NCBI GenBank assembly: GCA_902836725.1
Contig: CADFRV010000005.1
Location: 1 to 26,491, forward strand
DNA: 26,491 nucleotides
Reading direction: 5' to 3'
DNA from: Muribaculaceae bacterium
GTDB lineage: Bacteria > Bacteroidota > Bacteroidia > Bacteroidales > Muribaculaceae
Part shown: positions 7,947 through 16,384 of the stretch, in pieces
How positions within the stretch are numbered: position 1 is the stretch's first letter
How the letters are laid out: each line of letters begins with the position of its first letter
Position numbers and translations under genes: made by a program
The notes under the pieces: model-generated
The model's input: the letters and a program-made list of their open reading frames with translations, nothing else
The model's database searches: none
What the model was told of the DNA's origin: nothing

Positions 7947-10277
7947 TCAGAACGGATACCCTATGGCGAGGTGGAACGCGAGGGATTTGCCGAAAGACTC
8001 CATGTTGTAATATCCGCCGTGGCCGGTGTTGTAGGGGGCATGGATGCCTATGCCGAGATCGGCGCGCACCACAAGCATGCTGATATCCAGACGCAGACCG
8101 GCTCCGGTGCCGAGGGCTATGTCGCGCAGGAACGTCTTGCCGCGCAGTTCACCACCCGGACGCAACTTGTCTTTCTTAAGCAGCCATACGTTGCCGGCAT
8201 CGAGGAATACGGCGCCATGAATGGGACCGATGATGGGAAATCGGTATTCTGCGTTCGCCTCGAATTTGAATGTACCTGTCTGGTCGAAGTAGCTGTCGCG
8301 CACATCTTTAGGCGGACGGTAGCTGCCTGGGCCGAGCGAGCGCACGGTAAAGGCTCGGATGGAGTTGGCGCCACCAACATAAAACTGTTCGGCATACGGC
8401 ACCTCGCTGGAGTTGCCGTAGGCATGGGCAGCTCCCACTGCCACACGGCTCACAAGCCAGTTGTCGCCCCACAGACGGCGGTTGTAGACAAGCTGTGTGC
8501 TCCCTTTCACAAACTGTGAGAAGCGGGTGCCGAACAGCTCTTTTTCGCCATGCTTTCCTGCCAGTTCGTAGACGCACCAGAACAGGTTGCCCGCCTCCTG
8601 CACGGTGAACTGCCAGTTGATGGAATTGTCGGAATCGAATGCTCTGTCATACATGTAGCTGTACTGCATCTGTGGAATGTACTGGCTCTGGAAACTGAGG
8701 GCTATGGCAGGATTGGCTCCTGTGATAGAGTCGAAGGCCTGGGTGGTATGGAGCAGGTTGGTGTAGGTTAGCTTAAACGGTGTGTAGGTATGCGAGGAGT
8801 GCCGCGACGATTGCCAGTCGTAGCCGAAAGAGAAGTTGAACTGAGCCATTTTGAAGTAGTGGGGACGGTTCAACAGCTCGAAATTCAGAGAGAAACGGGT
8901 CCAGTTCAGGTTGCGGTTGCCGCGTTTGATGAAGTTTGGCGCGAGCAGGCGCGGGATGGCGAGCGAAGTCGTTATTCCCGCTTCATATGAGTTGAAAACC
9001 GATGAACTGCCACGTCCCGACTGCCACTCGTAGTTGCCGGTGAGTGTGACAGAGAACTGTTCGCCACCTCCGAATATGTTGCGGTTGGTGATGCCTATGA
9101 GTGCGCCCGGACCGATATAGGAGTTTGATTTCGAGGAGGCGTTAAGCTCAATTGTAGCTTCGAGTGGGGTGTCGAATGTACAGTTTATATTCACATCGAG
9201 ACGGTTGCCGGCGGCTGCAGAGTCGGGAAGCACCTCTATGCCGATGTTGTTGAATATTCCGAGGCGCGACAGGCGTGTCTGGGTGCGGTTCATATCGCGC
9301 ACTGAGAAGGTGCGTCCCTCGCGGAAAGTGACACATTCCGGTATGAGCTGCCGGCGCAGGCGCGACGGGCGCATCTGTATGAGGGTGCCGCGGGAGGTCT
9401 GTATGGTGTCAGGCGTGCCGCCCCCCTGATTGCGGTAAGCATACACAGTTACATTGCCGGTGACGTATTTCTGGAGCATGCGGGGAGGGATATTGTTGGC
9501 AAGCATCATCCGCATGTTTATTTTCATGGGTGTGCCCAGGGAGTCCGCGAGGTATTCGATATAGTCAGGACGGAAGAAGTAATATCCCTTGTTGCGCAAT
9601 ACGTTGGTTATGCGTGTGCGTGCTGCCGACAGCGAGTCTGTGCAGTAGCGTTCGCCGCGCCGCAGGTAGGTGTCCTGTGCCGCGATGGAGTCGATTAGAT
9701 GGTTCAGGGCGCAGGTGTCGGGGAGAAAGGCGATGGAGTCGAGAGTGTACACGGGGCCGGTGTTGATGGTGTAGTTGATCCTGGCCTTTTTCGGATTTTT
9801 CTGTGTAAGCACCTCATATGAAGCCGATCCGCGGAAATATCCGTTATTGTCGAGTATCTCGTCGGCCATTTTGGCGCGCACGTTAGGGCGCACGTCGCTT
9901 ACGAGCACCGGCTCCGATACCAGTTTCTCATACAGCCAGTGTTTCAGCCCTTTCGGCGGATTGTCCCAGTTGTTGTAGACCCACAGTCCCACGGGGAAAG
10001 GCATGCGGTATTTCGCCGATTTGAAAATAGCGTTGTTCGGTGGCACACTTACAGCCGAAGTGAGCTGTTCCTCCACGGATGCGGGTACCTTCTCACCATC
10101 GGCTCCCTGGATATCAATCTTTTTCACACCGATGTAAAGTTGCTCGTCATCGGGAATGCGCTTTGTAGTGGAACAGCCTCCGGCGAGCAGACATGCCACG
10201 ATTGCAGCGCATACTCCGGTGAAGGCGGATGCTCTGTTTCTGATATGTTCAACGGATATTTTCATCGTCGGTGGCAT
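7947..10277 (-). CDS. tamL: Omp85-family outer membrane protein TamL (lipidated TamA variant)
   Basis: A 776-residue outer-membrane barrel protein of the BamA/TamA superfamily. The signal peptide ends LAGGC with C35 as lipid site, followed by STTKRIPDDEQLYIGVKKI, which is typical of the lipid-anchored form called TamL in Bacteroidota. POTRA-like modules occupy about 40-400 (for example GRTFSVRDMNRTQTRLSRLGIFNNIGIEV). The C-terminal half is a barrel ending in the expected FHLAIGYPF, with aromatic terminal residue. GGANSIRAFTVRSLGPG fits the conserved VRGY-like barrel-loop region. It follows tamB with a 29-base overlap when ATG 10277 is used (17 bases from ATG 10265), so translation is probably coupled. 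The pair is thought to help insert outer-membrane proteins or move lipids between membranes. Confidence 0.9.
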   Translation of the reverse strand: MPPTMKISVEHIRNRASAFTGVCAAIVACLLAGGCSTTKRIPDDEQLYIGVKKIDIQGADGEKVPASVEEQLTSAVSVPPNNAIFKSAKYRMPFPVGLWVYNNWDNPPKGLKHWLYEKLVSEPVLVSDVRPNVRAKMADEILDNNGYFRGSASYEVLTQKNPKKARINYTINTGPVYTLDSIAFLPDTCALNHLIDSIAAQDTYLRRGERYCTDSLSAARTRITNVLRNKGYYFFRPDYIEYLADSLGTPMKINMRMMLANNIPPRMLQKYVTGNVTVYAYRNQGGGTPDTIQTSRGTLIQMRPSRLRRQLIPECVTFREGRTFSVRDMNRTQTRLSRLGIFNNIGIEVLPDSAAAGNRLDVNINCTFDTPLEATIELNASSKSNSYIGPGALIGITNRNIFGGGEQFSVTLTGNYEWQSGRGSSSVFNSYEAGITTSLAIPRLLAPNFIKRGNRNLNWTRFSLNFELLNRPHYFKMAQFNFSFGYDWQSSRHSSHTYTPFKLTYTNLLHTTQAFDSITGANPAIALSFQSQYIPQMQYSYMYDRAFDSDNSINWQFTVQEAGNLFWCVYELAGKHGEKELFGTRFSQFVKGSTQLVYNRRLWGDNWLVSRVAVGAAHAYGNSSEVPYAEQFYVGGANSIRAFTVRSLGPGSYRPPKDVRDSYFDQTGTFKFEANAEYRFPIIGPIHGAVFLDAGNVWLLKKDKLRPGGELRGKTFLRDIALGTGAGLRLDISMLVVRADLGIGIHAPYNTGHGGYYNMESFGKSLAFHLAIGYPF

Positions 10278-13200
10278 TTTTTACGTTAGTGGTCTTGGGT
10301 TCGGTAGTCTTGGCGTCGGCGGGAGCGGGCGGTGTTGCCGGGAGGGCGGGTTGTGGAGGCTGTATTTCCTGTTGCGGAGCCAAAGGTGGCTGACTGCGGC
10401 GTTTTTTTGGGCGCAGGAATCTGAAGATGTCTCCGATGCGCCTTATCTTCTTCTTGTACACGAAGCCCACGCCGGTCTGGGTGATTTCACCTTCGAGGAT
10501 ACTTTCATAGCCTGTGTGGCGGAACAGACGCACGTACATCGTGCCTGCACGGTTAAGCATGTACTCGAACGATATGTCGGCGATAAGATTCTGCGCGAAA
10601 TTCTCGTCGGCTTCGGCATTGGTGGTGTAGTTGCCCCCGACCACAATCTTGAACCTGTCGTTGAAAAGCGACTTGCTTACGCGGTAGCTGTAGTTCATGG
10701 CAGTGGTGTTGGCACCGTCCACGGTCTTGTCATACTGGTTGATGCCGAACGATATGTCCACTCCCTTTATGGCCGAGGAAGCCCAACTGTTGAGCTGCGA
10801 TTCAAGGAAGCTGAACAGAGCGTTTGTGCCGGCGTTGCCTCCCGAGATGGTCTGTGTGCCGCCGCTGCGGTAAGTGCCCGATATGAGCAGGTTCATGGCC
10901 TGGTTGGCGCGTTGCTCGGCTGTCATCCCCTTGAGCTCGTTGGCAATGGTTATATCGTCGGGGCATGTGAGGTCGAAGGCCACGTTCATTTCGTCGAGGG
11001 TGCCGGTCACGTTCAGCCCCACGTTGAAGTTGACCACGCGGTTATTGTTGTTTACCGATACGTTGGCACGGATGTTGTCCACGGCAATTACGTTCAGGAT
11101 CGGATTCATCATGTCGCCGTTGAAGGCCACGTAGCTCCCTTCCTGGAAGTTGAACATCTTCTCTCCCATTACCGGAAGCGAGTAGCGCACATAGCCTCCG
11201 CTGATATTGAGGCGTCCGGTGAAACGCTGGTCGTTCATATAGTCCTGCGTGTAGCTGAGGTCTCCGTTTGACTGGAGCTGCACACGGTCTTTGCCGTCGG
11301 TTGAAAGATCCACCGAGATAGTTGTGCCGGTGGATACGGTCAGGCGCGCGTCGATGTTCATGAGCATTGCGGAGCGTCCGATCGTATCGGCGTCCTCCAC
11401 TGTCGTGGTGTCGCTGAAGTTCACGAATTTCACCATGTCCTGTGTGCTGCGCGATGTTATGGCGTTCACAGCGTCGGGCATCACATACGTTACGTTGGTG
11501 CCGGGGAGTATGTTGAGTGCGGCGTCAATGTCGAGCATGCTGAGGGATCCGCGCACTTTCCCGTCGAGGTTGATGAACGCTTTTCCGTAGGCCTGGCTCT
11601 TGCGGCTTCGCTGCGAGTTGACGATCTGCATGTTGCGGGCTGTAAGGGTAAGGTCTATCAGAGGTGATGTTATGGACTTCATATCCACGTTGCCGTTGAT
11701 GAAAAGCGGATTGGAGTTGGCTCCGGTGATGGAGAAATCCTTGAACAGGACCACATTATCCTCAACCGGTATCTTCTCTTCCGAGAATCGGAACGGTGTG
11801 CCGAGCATGGTCATGTTCACGGTGGTAGTGTCGAAGTCGAGGTAGCCGTTGAACTTCGGATCTGCCGGCGATCCGGTGACATCCATCTGGCCGTTGAGCA
11901 CGCCGGAGAGCTGTGCCGTACCTTTTGGCAGGAACGGATTGGCCACACTCAGCGGGAACCTGATCATCCTGAAATCGAGCATGAAGGGATTGGCGGCCGT
12001 GGAGTCGTTGAGGTTGCCGGTCGCTGTTATGGCCTTGGTGCCGTTGACCATCAGTGCGGTGGTGGCGCGTATGGTGCCTGCGGCGTTGGTGGACAGGTCT
12101 ATGTCGAGGTCGAAGTCGCCGACTTTCTGGCGGTCGTATCTGAAATTTTTAAGCGATACGGTACCCTTGCCGTTGAGATCGGGCAGGTCCCAGTTGACTT
12201 TCATATCGGCGCAGAGGTCGCCGGTGATAGGGGGTGCGAACGGGTTGAGCGCGATCCAGTCGGCGAGTTTGATGTCGGTAATCTGCAGGTTTATGTCCTC
12301 CTGCAGGGAGTCGCCGGAGGCTGTGTGGTCTGTGAACAGTCTCAGGGAGCTTTCCGAGTTGCTGAGATGCAGGTTGGCGTCGAGATGTTTCGACGCGAGG
12401 TTGAACCTGATGATATTGTCCTTGTTGATTTCCCAGTCTTTGTACCCTATGACGGGGTGGAATGGCACGAAACGCAGGCTCACATTGTTGCTGTCAGACA
12501 TCTGTGCCATGAGGCCGATACTGTAGCCGGTCTCCCCCTGTATGTTTTGCTGTTTGAAAAGGAGAGCCAGGAAATTGGCGCTGATATATCCTTTTGCAGA
12601 CACGTTGGCAAACTGGTCGAATGTGCCCGGGCGGTTGGTCATGCTTGCGTCGTAAAGCATGTAGGCCCCGCGCTGGTGGAGTTTCACGGTGATGGTGTCG
12701 ATGAGTGTCTCGCCGGTCTTAAGTCTGGCGATGAGTGCGTCGGCATGTATGATGGTGTCGTTGCTCGCGTTCAGGGCCATTTGCGAGAACGAAATCTTCT
12801 GCCCGGCCAGGAAATTGGCGAGCAGGTTGTCGCCGGCTCCCGCGTTGAACGAGAGGGTGAAGGGCGGAAGTGCCTGCTGCAGTGAGTCGATGGCCAGACG
12901 ACGGCGTGCCATGTCGCGGTCAAGTCGTCCTGCGGCGAGAGTGAAGCGCTGCATGATGGTGTCGAGCGACACCGGCGACGAGAAGTCAAGTGCAAGATTG
13001 CGGTTGCGCAGCTGCGCGTCGGTGAGCGAATCTGATGTGTCCAGTGTCAGGTCTATGTCGTCGGCTTTGAGTCTGCGGTCTGGCATGAGCCATGTTAGGT
13101 GCGAGATGTTCATGTCGGCGCGCAGCGTCATGGGGCGTCCGGGTGTGCGGCGTGTCGCCGCCACCGGCGGAATGAATGACGCTTTTCCGCTTAGGCTTAC

Positions 13201-15159
13201 AGATCCCTCTGCAATGGTGTCGGAGAGCGCAAGGGCCTGGAGGTCTATGTTACGGATGTCGCCGCCAAATGTCCAGTCCAGTTGGTTTCCGGAAAGGTTT
13301 CCGGCTGCGTCTATCGTGAAATCGACACCAGGATTTACTGATTTGGCCTTTATTTTTGCCTGGCCGCCTGACAGGAGGGCGTCAAGGGTGATGTTGCGGT
13401 AGGTGGCTCCGTTGTATGTCACATGGTTGAGCGCCACAGAGGCGTCTGTGTGGGTCTTGGGTGAGAAGAAGTCGAGCCCTTCCCCTTTTGCCGTTACAGT
13501 GGCGTCAAGGTCGCGTATCCCCATTGTGGGGAGAATGGCCTGTACAGGGAAATCGTTGAAATCGGCATGTATGTCATACCCTTCCACGCGGTTGTTCCAC
13601 ATGGCGTCAAGGGCTATGTCGCCACCTTCGGTGAGCGCGCGTATCCTTCCGTCGATTATGCCTCTTGCCAGACCGGCAGAGCCTTCTATGCGCAGGGGCG
13701 GAATGTTGACAACGCGCTTCATTTTCGCGTCGAGCAGGGCGGTTTTAATGAATTCACCGTCGGAAACGGATCCTGTGATATCGAGGTTGCCTTCGGCCTT
13801 GTTGATGTCGGTGTAGTTGGCGATGCGTCCTTCTGCAGACAGCGCGATGTGGCGTGGTATATCGGCGGTGAGGGTGTTTATGGCGAGGTCGTCCATGTTT
13901 CCTGATATGTCGGCTACCAGACGGAGAGGCTGGAATTGCGGCAGTTTGGCCACCATCGGCGCGAGTGTGGCCGGGACGAGGCGGTTCACGTCGTCCATAC
14001 CCACAGATGCGCCGAGATTAACGGAGAGTGGAGCGTTGACGGTATCCATACCCATCATAGCCTCCAGGGAGATGGTGGAGGATGGGGTGGTAAGCATGAA
14101 ATGACGTGCGTAGAGCGCTGTGGAATCCATGGCGAATGTGCCGGTAAGGTCAAGAGCTATGCCGCATCGCTCGCGCGCTGATATGCGTTTTATGGGAACA
14201 GTGATCTCGGTACCACGGTTGATGAATGAATCCACGGCTATGTTTATTTCCGACGCCTCGATATAGGAGGGATCGAAATTTTCGCCGGCCGGCACGGCTC
14301 CCTCCATGGCATAGAGCGCCTGTGAGTCGGTCAGACGCAATCTGGTGGCGCGGATGGTCCAGGGGGCAGTGGCGGCTGGGTCGGAAGGCGCCTTCAATAC
14401 TTCATGTTCCTTTTCCGCGGCGAGGCGTGCGGGATCGGGAGTTATATATTTTGCGTCCACACCGGCAATGGAGAGTTCACCTACATCGATTGTGCTTTTG
14501 CCCAGATCTATGGCGGCGTGCTTGAGTGTCGCTGCGGGCAGGGTGCAGTCAAGATCCATTATAGTGGGCACATACTGCATCCGGTATGAGATATCGTTGA
14601 GTTTCGCGCGCTCGAGGGCAATCTTCCATGTCACGGGAGCGGAATCCTTGACAGGCGGTGGAACCGTATCGGTTTTGAGCGCCATATCCACATCTGCGCC
14701 TGAGGCTTCGAAATCGTGTATGTTCACATCGCTGGCAGAGAGATGTACCGATGTGCCGCTCAGCGTGGCGCGGTCGAGTATGGCGCGCATGTACAGCGAG
14801 GAGTCGGGGGTGCCGATATTGACGGCGGCATTGTCAAGCGCCAGGGTAGGGACAACGATGCGCCCCGTAAGAAGCGGCATCACGTTTACGCCTGTCTGAA
14901 GATGCGCCGCCTCTATATCCATCCCCGAGGTTTTCATCGCCAGAGAGTCCGCACTGATTTTAAGAGGGAATGTAAGGCGCAGTTTTTTGACAGACAGGTG
15001 CATGTCTCCCGACGAGTTCAACATGCCAATTACACGTCCTGTGACGAAATCCTGCACCGGCGGTATGTAGAGCAGCACCAATACAACAGTCACAAGACCC
15101 AGCAGGCCGATCACGGTCCATTTGAGCGTCTTCAAGCAATATGTGAGAAATTTTTTCAC
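10249..15159 (-). CDS. tamB: TamB-type translocation/assembly protein (DUF490)
   Basis: A 1636-residue periplasm-spanning protein. One N-terminal membrane helix (about 12-33, KWTVIGLLGLVTVVLVLLYI) anchors it in the inner membrane. A very long run of beta strands follows, as in AsmA/TamB bridge proteins with a hydrophobic groove for lipid transfer. The C-terminal DUF490 domain covers about 1130-1580. A 55-residue basic and Pro/Ala/Thr-rich tail (RPKKRRSQPPLAPQQ onward) ends the protein. The start is GTG at 15159 (GTG AAA AAA TTT), with no ATG that preserves the membrane helix. Its end overlaps tamL, matching the known TamB-TamL pairing. No clear promoter was seen in the 114 bases between it and the terminator upstream. 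Confidence 0.92.
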   Translation of the reverse strand: MKKFLTYCLKTLKWTVIGLLGLVTVVLVLLYIPPVQDFVTGRVIGMLNSSGDMHLSVKKLRLTFPLKISADSLAMKTSGMDIEAAHLQTGVNVMPLLTGRIVVPTLALDNAAVNIGTPDSSLYMRAILDRATLSGTSVHLSASDVNIHDFEASGADVDMALKTDTVPPPVKDSAPVTWKIALERAKLNDISYRMQYVPTIMDLDCTLPAATLKHAAIDLGKSTIDVGELSIAGVDAKYITPDPARLAAEKEHEVLKAPSDPAATAPWTIRATRLRLTDSQALYAMEGAVPAGENFDPSYIEASEINIAVDSFINRGTEITVPIKRISARERCGIALDLTGTFAMDSTALYARHFMLTTPSSTISLEAMMGMDTVNAPLSVNLGASVGMDDVNRLVPATLAPMVAKLPQFQPLRLVADISGNMDDLAINTLTADIPRHIALSAEGRIANYTDINKAEGNLDITGSVSDGEFIKTALLDAKMKRVVNIPPLRIEGSAGLARGIIDGRIRALTEGGDIALDAMWNNRVEGYDIHADFNDFPVQAILPTMGIRDLDATVTAKGEGLDFFSPKTHTDASVALNHVTYNGATYRNITLDALLSGGQAKIKAKSVNPGVDFTIDAAGNLSGNQLDWTFGGDIRNIDLQALALSDTIAEGSVSLSGKASFIPPVAATRRTPGRPMTLRADMNISHLTWLMPDRRLKADDIDLTLDTSDSLTDAQLRNRNLALDFSSPVSLDTIMQRFTLAAGRLDRDMARRRLAIDSLQQALPPFTLSFNAGAGDNLLANFLAGQKISFSQMALNASNDTIIHADALIARLKTGETLIDTITVKLHQRGAYMLYDASMTNRPGTFDQFANVSAKGYISANFLALLFKQQNIQGETGYSIGLMAQMSDSNNVSLRFVPFHPVIGYKDWEINKDNIIRFNLASKHLDANLHLSNSESSLRLFTDHTASGDSLQEDINLQITDIKLADWIALNPFAPPITGDLCADMKVNWDLPDLNGKGTVSLKNFRYDRQKVGDFDLDIDLSTNAAGTIRATTALMVNGTKAITATGNLNDSTAANPFMLDFRMIRFPLSVANPFLPKGTAQLSGVLNGQMDVTGSPADPKFNGYLDFDTTTVNMTMLGTPFRFSEEKIPVEDNVVLFKDFSITGANSNPLFINGNVDMKSITSPLIDLTLTARNMQIVNSQRSRKSQAYGKAFINLDGKVRGSLSMLDIDAALNILPGTNVTYVMPDAVNAITSRSTQDMVKFVNFSDTTTVEDADTIGRSAMLMNIDARLTVSTGTTISVDLSTDGKDRVQLQSNGDLSYTQDYMNDQRFTGRLNISGGYVRYSLPVMGEKMFNFQEGSYVAFNGDMMNPILNVIAVDNIRANVSVNNNNRVVNFNVGLNVTGTLDEMNVAFDLTCPDDITIANELKGMTAEQRANQAMNLLISGTYRSGGTQTISGGNAGTNALFSFLESQLNSWASSAIKGVDISFGINQYDKTVDGANTTAMNYSYRVSKSLFNDRFKIVVGGNYTTNAEADENFAQNLIADISFEYMLNRAGTMYVRLFRHTGYESILEGEITQTGVGFVYKKKIRRIGDIFRFLRPKKRRSQPPLAPQQEIQPPQPALPATPPAPADAKTTEPKTTNVKNATDDENIR

Positions 15160-15266
15160 CGTTGTCTGTCGTGGTAAGGATAGTTGAAACGAATTTATGT
15201 GAAGTTGAAGCTGATGTGCCGTATGTGATGAGATGCGACACTGTCAGTTCTCCTTTTTCTTTTTAA

Positions 15267-15308
15267 CAATTAAGCACGCGGAATGTTGTGTATTCCGCGT
15301 GCCAATTG
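15267..15308 (-). terminator. Intrinsic terminator of the lipid kinase transcript
   Basis: Two perfect 11-base arms, GCACGCGGAAT (15274-15284) and ATTCCGCGTGC (15292-15302), enclose a 7-base loop; flanking CAATT/AATTG (15267-15271 and 15304-15308) lengthens the stem. In the minus direction the stem is followed by TTAATTGTT, a modest T-rich stretch. It lies 47 bases past the stop codon of the diacylglycerol-kinase gene and before tamB, so it should separate those two transcripts. Confidence 0.72.
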
Positions 15309-15348
15309 CATATCGTATTATCGCGAGTGTGGGAAATGGGGCCGTATC

Positions 15349-16347
15349 TCAGCGGAATATATGGTGTATGGAAATGCGGGCGTCGCGCAGCATCTCTTTC
15401 AGCGGAGTGACTATCGGGCGGAAACGGTCGCGGTCTACCGGTGTGAAGATCGGCAGGGAACTGCGGTGGCATTTCACATCCAGTATGCCGTCGAGCATCA
15501 TAGGTTCGCCGTCGACATGTGCCTCCCCCTCCCCGGAACGGTAGATTACCGCCGCGGGCGCACGGAAACAGTGCACCATTGTGTTCTTGTTGATGAATCC
15601 GGTAAAGATATCCATTCCCATCACGGCGGCGTCTATCGGTGAGCCGGAATGTACCACGGTGATGTCAAGCAATCCGTCGGTAATGGATGCGTCGGGGGCT
15701 ATGTATGCGTTGTTGCCCCATTGGGAGGCATTGCACACCGCCACCAGAAAGGCTTTTTCAGTCAGGATCTTTCCGTTAGCGCTTATGGTGTAGGTCTGCG
15801 GGCGGAACTGCACGTATTCCGAGAGTGCCGAACGCACGTAGCTGAGCAGTCCACGGTGGCTCTGACGGGCGAACCTGTGGCTTACGGCGGCATCGAATCC
15901 CATGCCGAAGGTGCAGAAGAAGGGTACGCCGTTTACGGTGCCGTAGTCGGAACGCACGATGTTCTGCTGTTCGATGATCTGCAACGCAAGCTCAATGTCT
16001 ACCGGGATGCCGAGATGGCGGGCGAGGCCGTTGCCTGATCCGGCGGGAAGGATACCCAGTGCGGTATCTGATCCGCATAGTGCCCTTGCGGTCTCGTTTA
16101 TGGTGCCGTCCCCTCCGCAGGCAAGTACGCCGGTATACCCGGCTTTGGCGGCCTCGGAGGCGAATGCGGTGGCGTCGCCGCGTCCGCCGGTATATCTGAG
16201 ATCCATCTGATATCCTGCCGCGGCAAGGCGTTCCTCCACCTTTTCCGGTACACCCTTCTTGCTGCCTGTGCCGGATATGGGGTTGATGATCAGCATTATG
16301 CGCTGACGCGCCGCTGTAGATCCTTGTGGAATTGTCTTTTGCTCCAT
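15349..16347 (-). CDS. Diacylglycerol kinase-type lipid kinase (YegS/LCB5 family)
   Basis: A 332-residue, probably membrane-associated kinase that phosphorylates a lipid alcohol such as diacylglycerol or a sphingoid base. It has NPISGTGSKK (22-31), the nucleotide-binding GGDGTINE (78-85) and PAGSGNGLARHLG (101-113), the three core motifs of the family. The C-terminal half has the usual beta sandwich ending with HVDGEP, also conserved. Many Bacteroidota make sphingolipids, so a sphingoid base is a possible substrate, but the sequence does not separate the options. The ATG at 16347 lies 37 bases after the endonuclease gene, in the same direction, so co-transcription is likely. A strong hairpin terminator follows. 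Confidence 0.92.
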   Translation of the reverse strand: MEQKTIPQGSTAARQRIMLIINPISGTGSKKGVPEKVEERLAAAGYQMDLRYTGGRGDATAFASEAAKAGYTGVLACGGDGTINETARALCGSDTALGILPAGSGNGLARHLGIPVDIELALQIIEQQNIVRSDYGTVNGVPFFCTFGMGFDAAVSHRFARQSHRGLLSYVRSALSEYVQFRPQTYTISANGKILTEKAFLVAVCNASQWGNNAYIAPDASITDGLLDITVVHSGSPIDAAVMGMDIFTGFINKNTMVHCFRAPAAVIYRSGEGEAHVDGEPMMLDGILDVKCHRSSLPIFTPVDRDRFRPIVTPLKEMLRDARISIHHIFR

Positions 16348-16384
16348 TTGTCAGGGTAGTGATGTCTTACACTTTGGCATATTG

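Noticed and set aside
10156..11271. Long open frame on the plus strand opposite tamB and tamL
   Set aside because: Shadow of the DUF490 region of tamB; its translation is rich in His, Val and Gly with no domain pattern.
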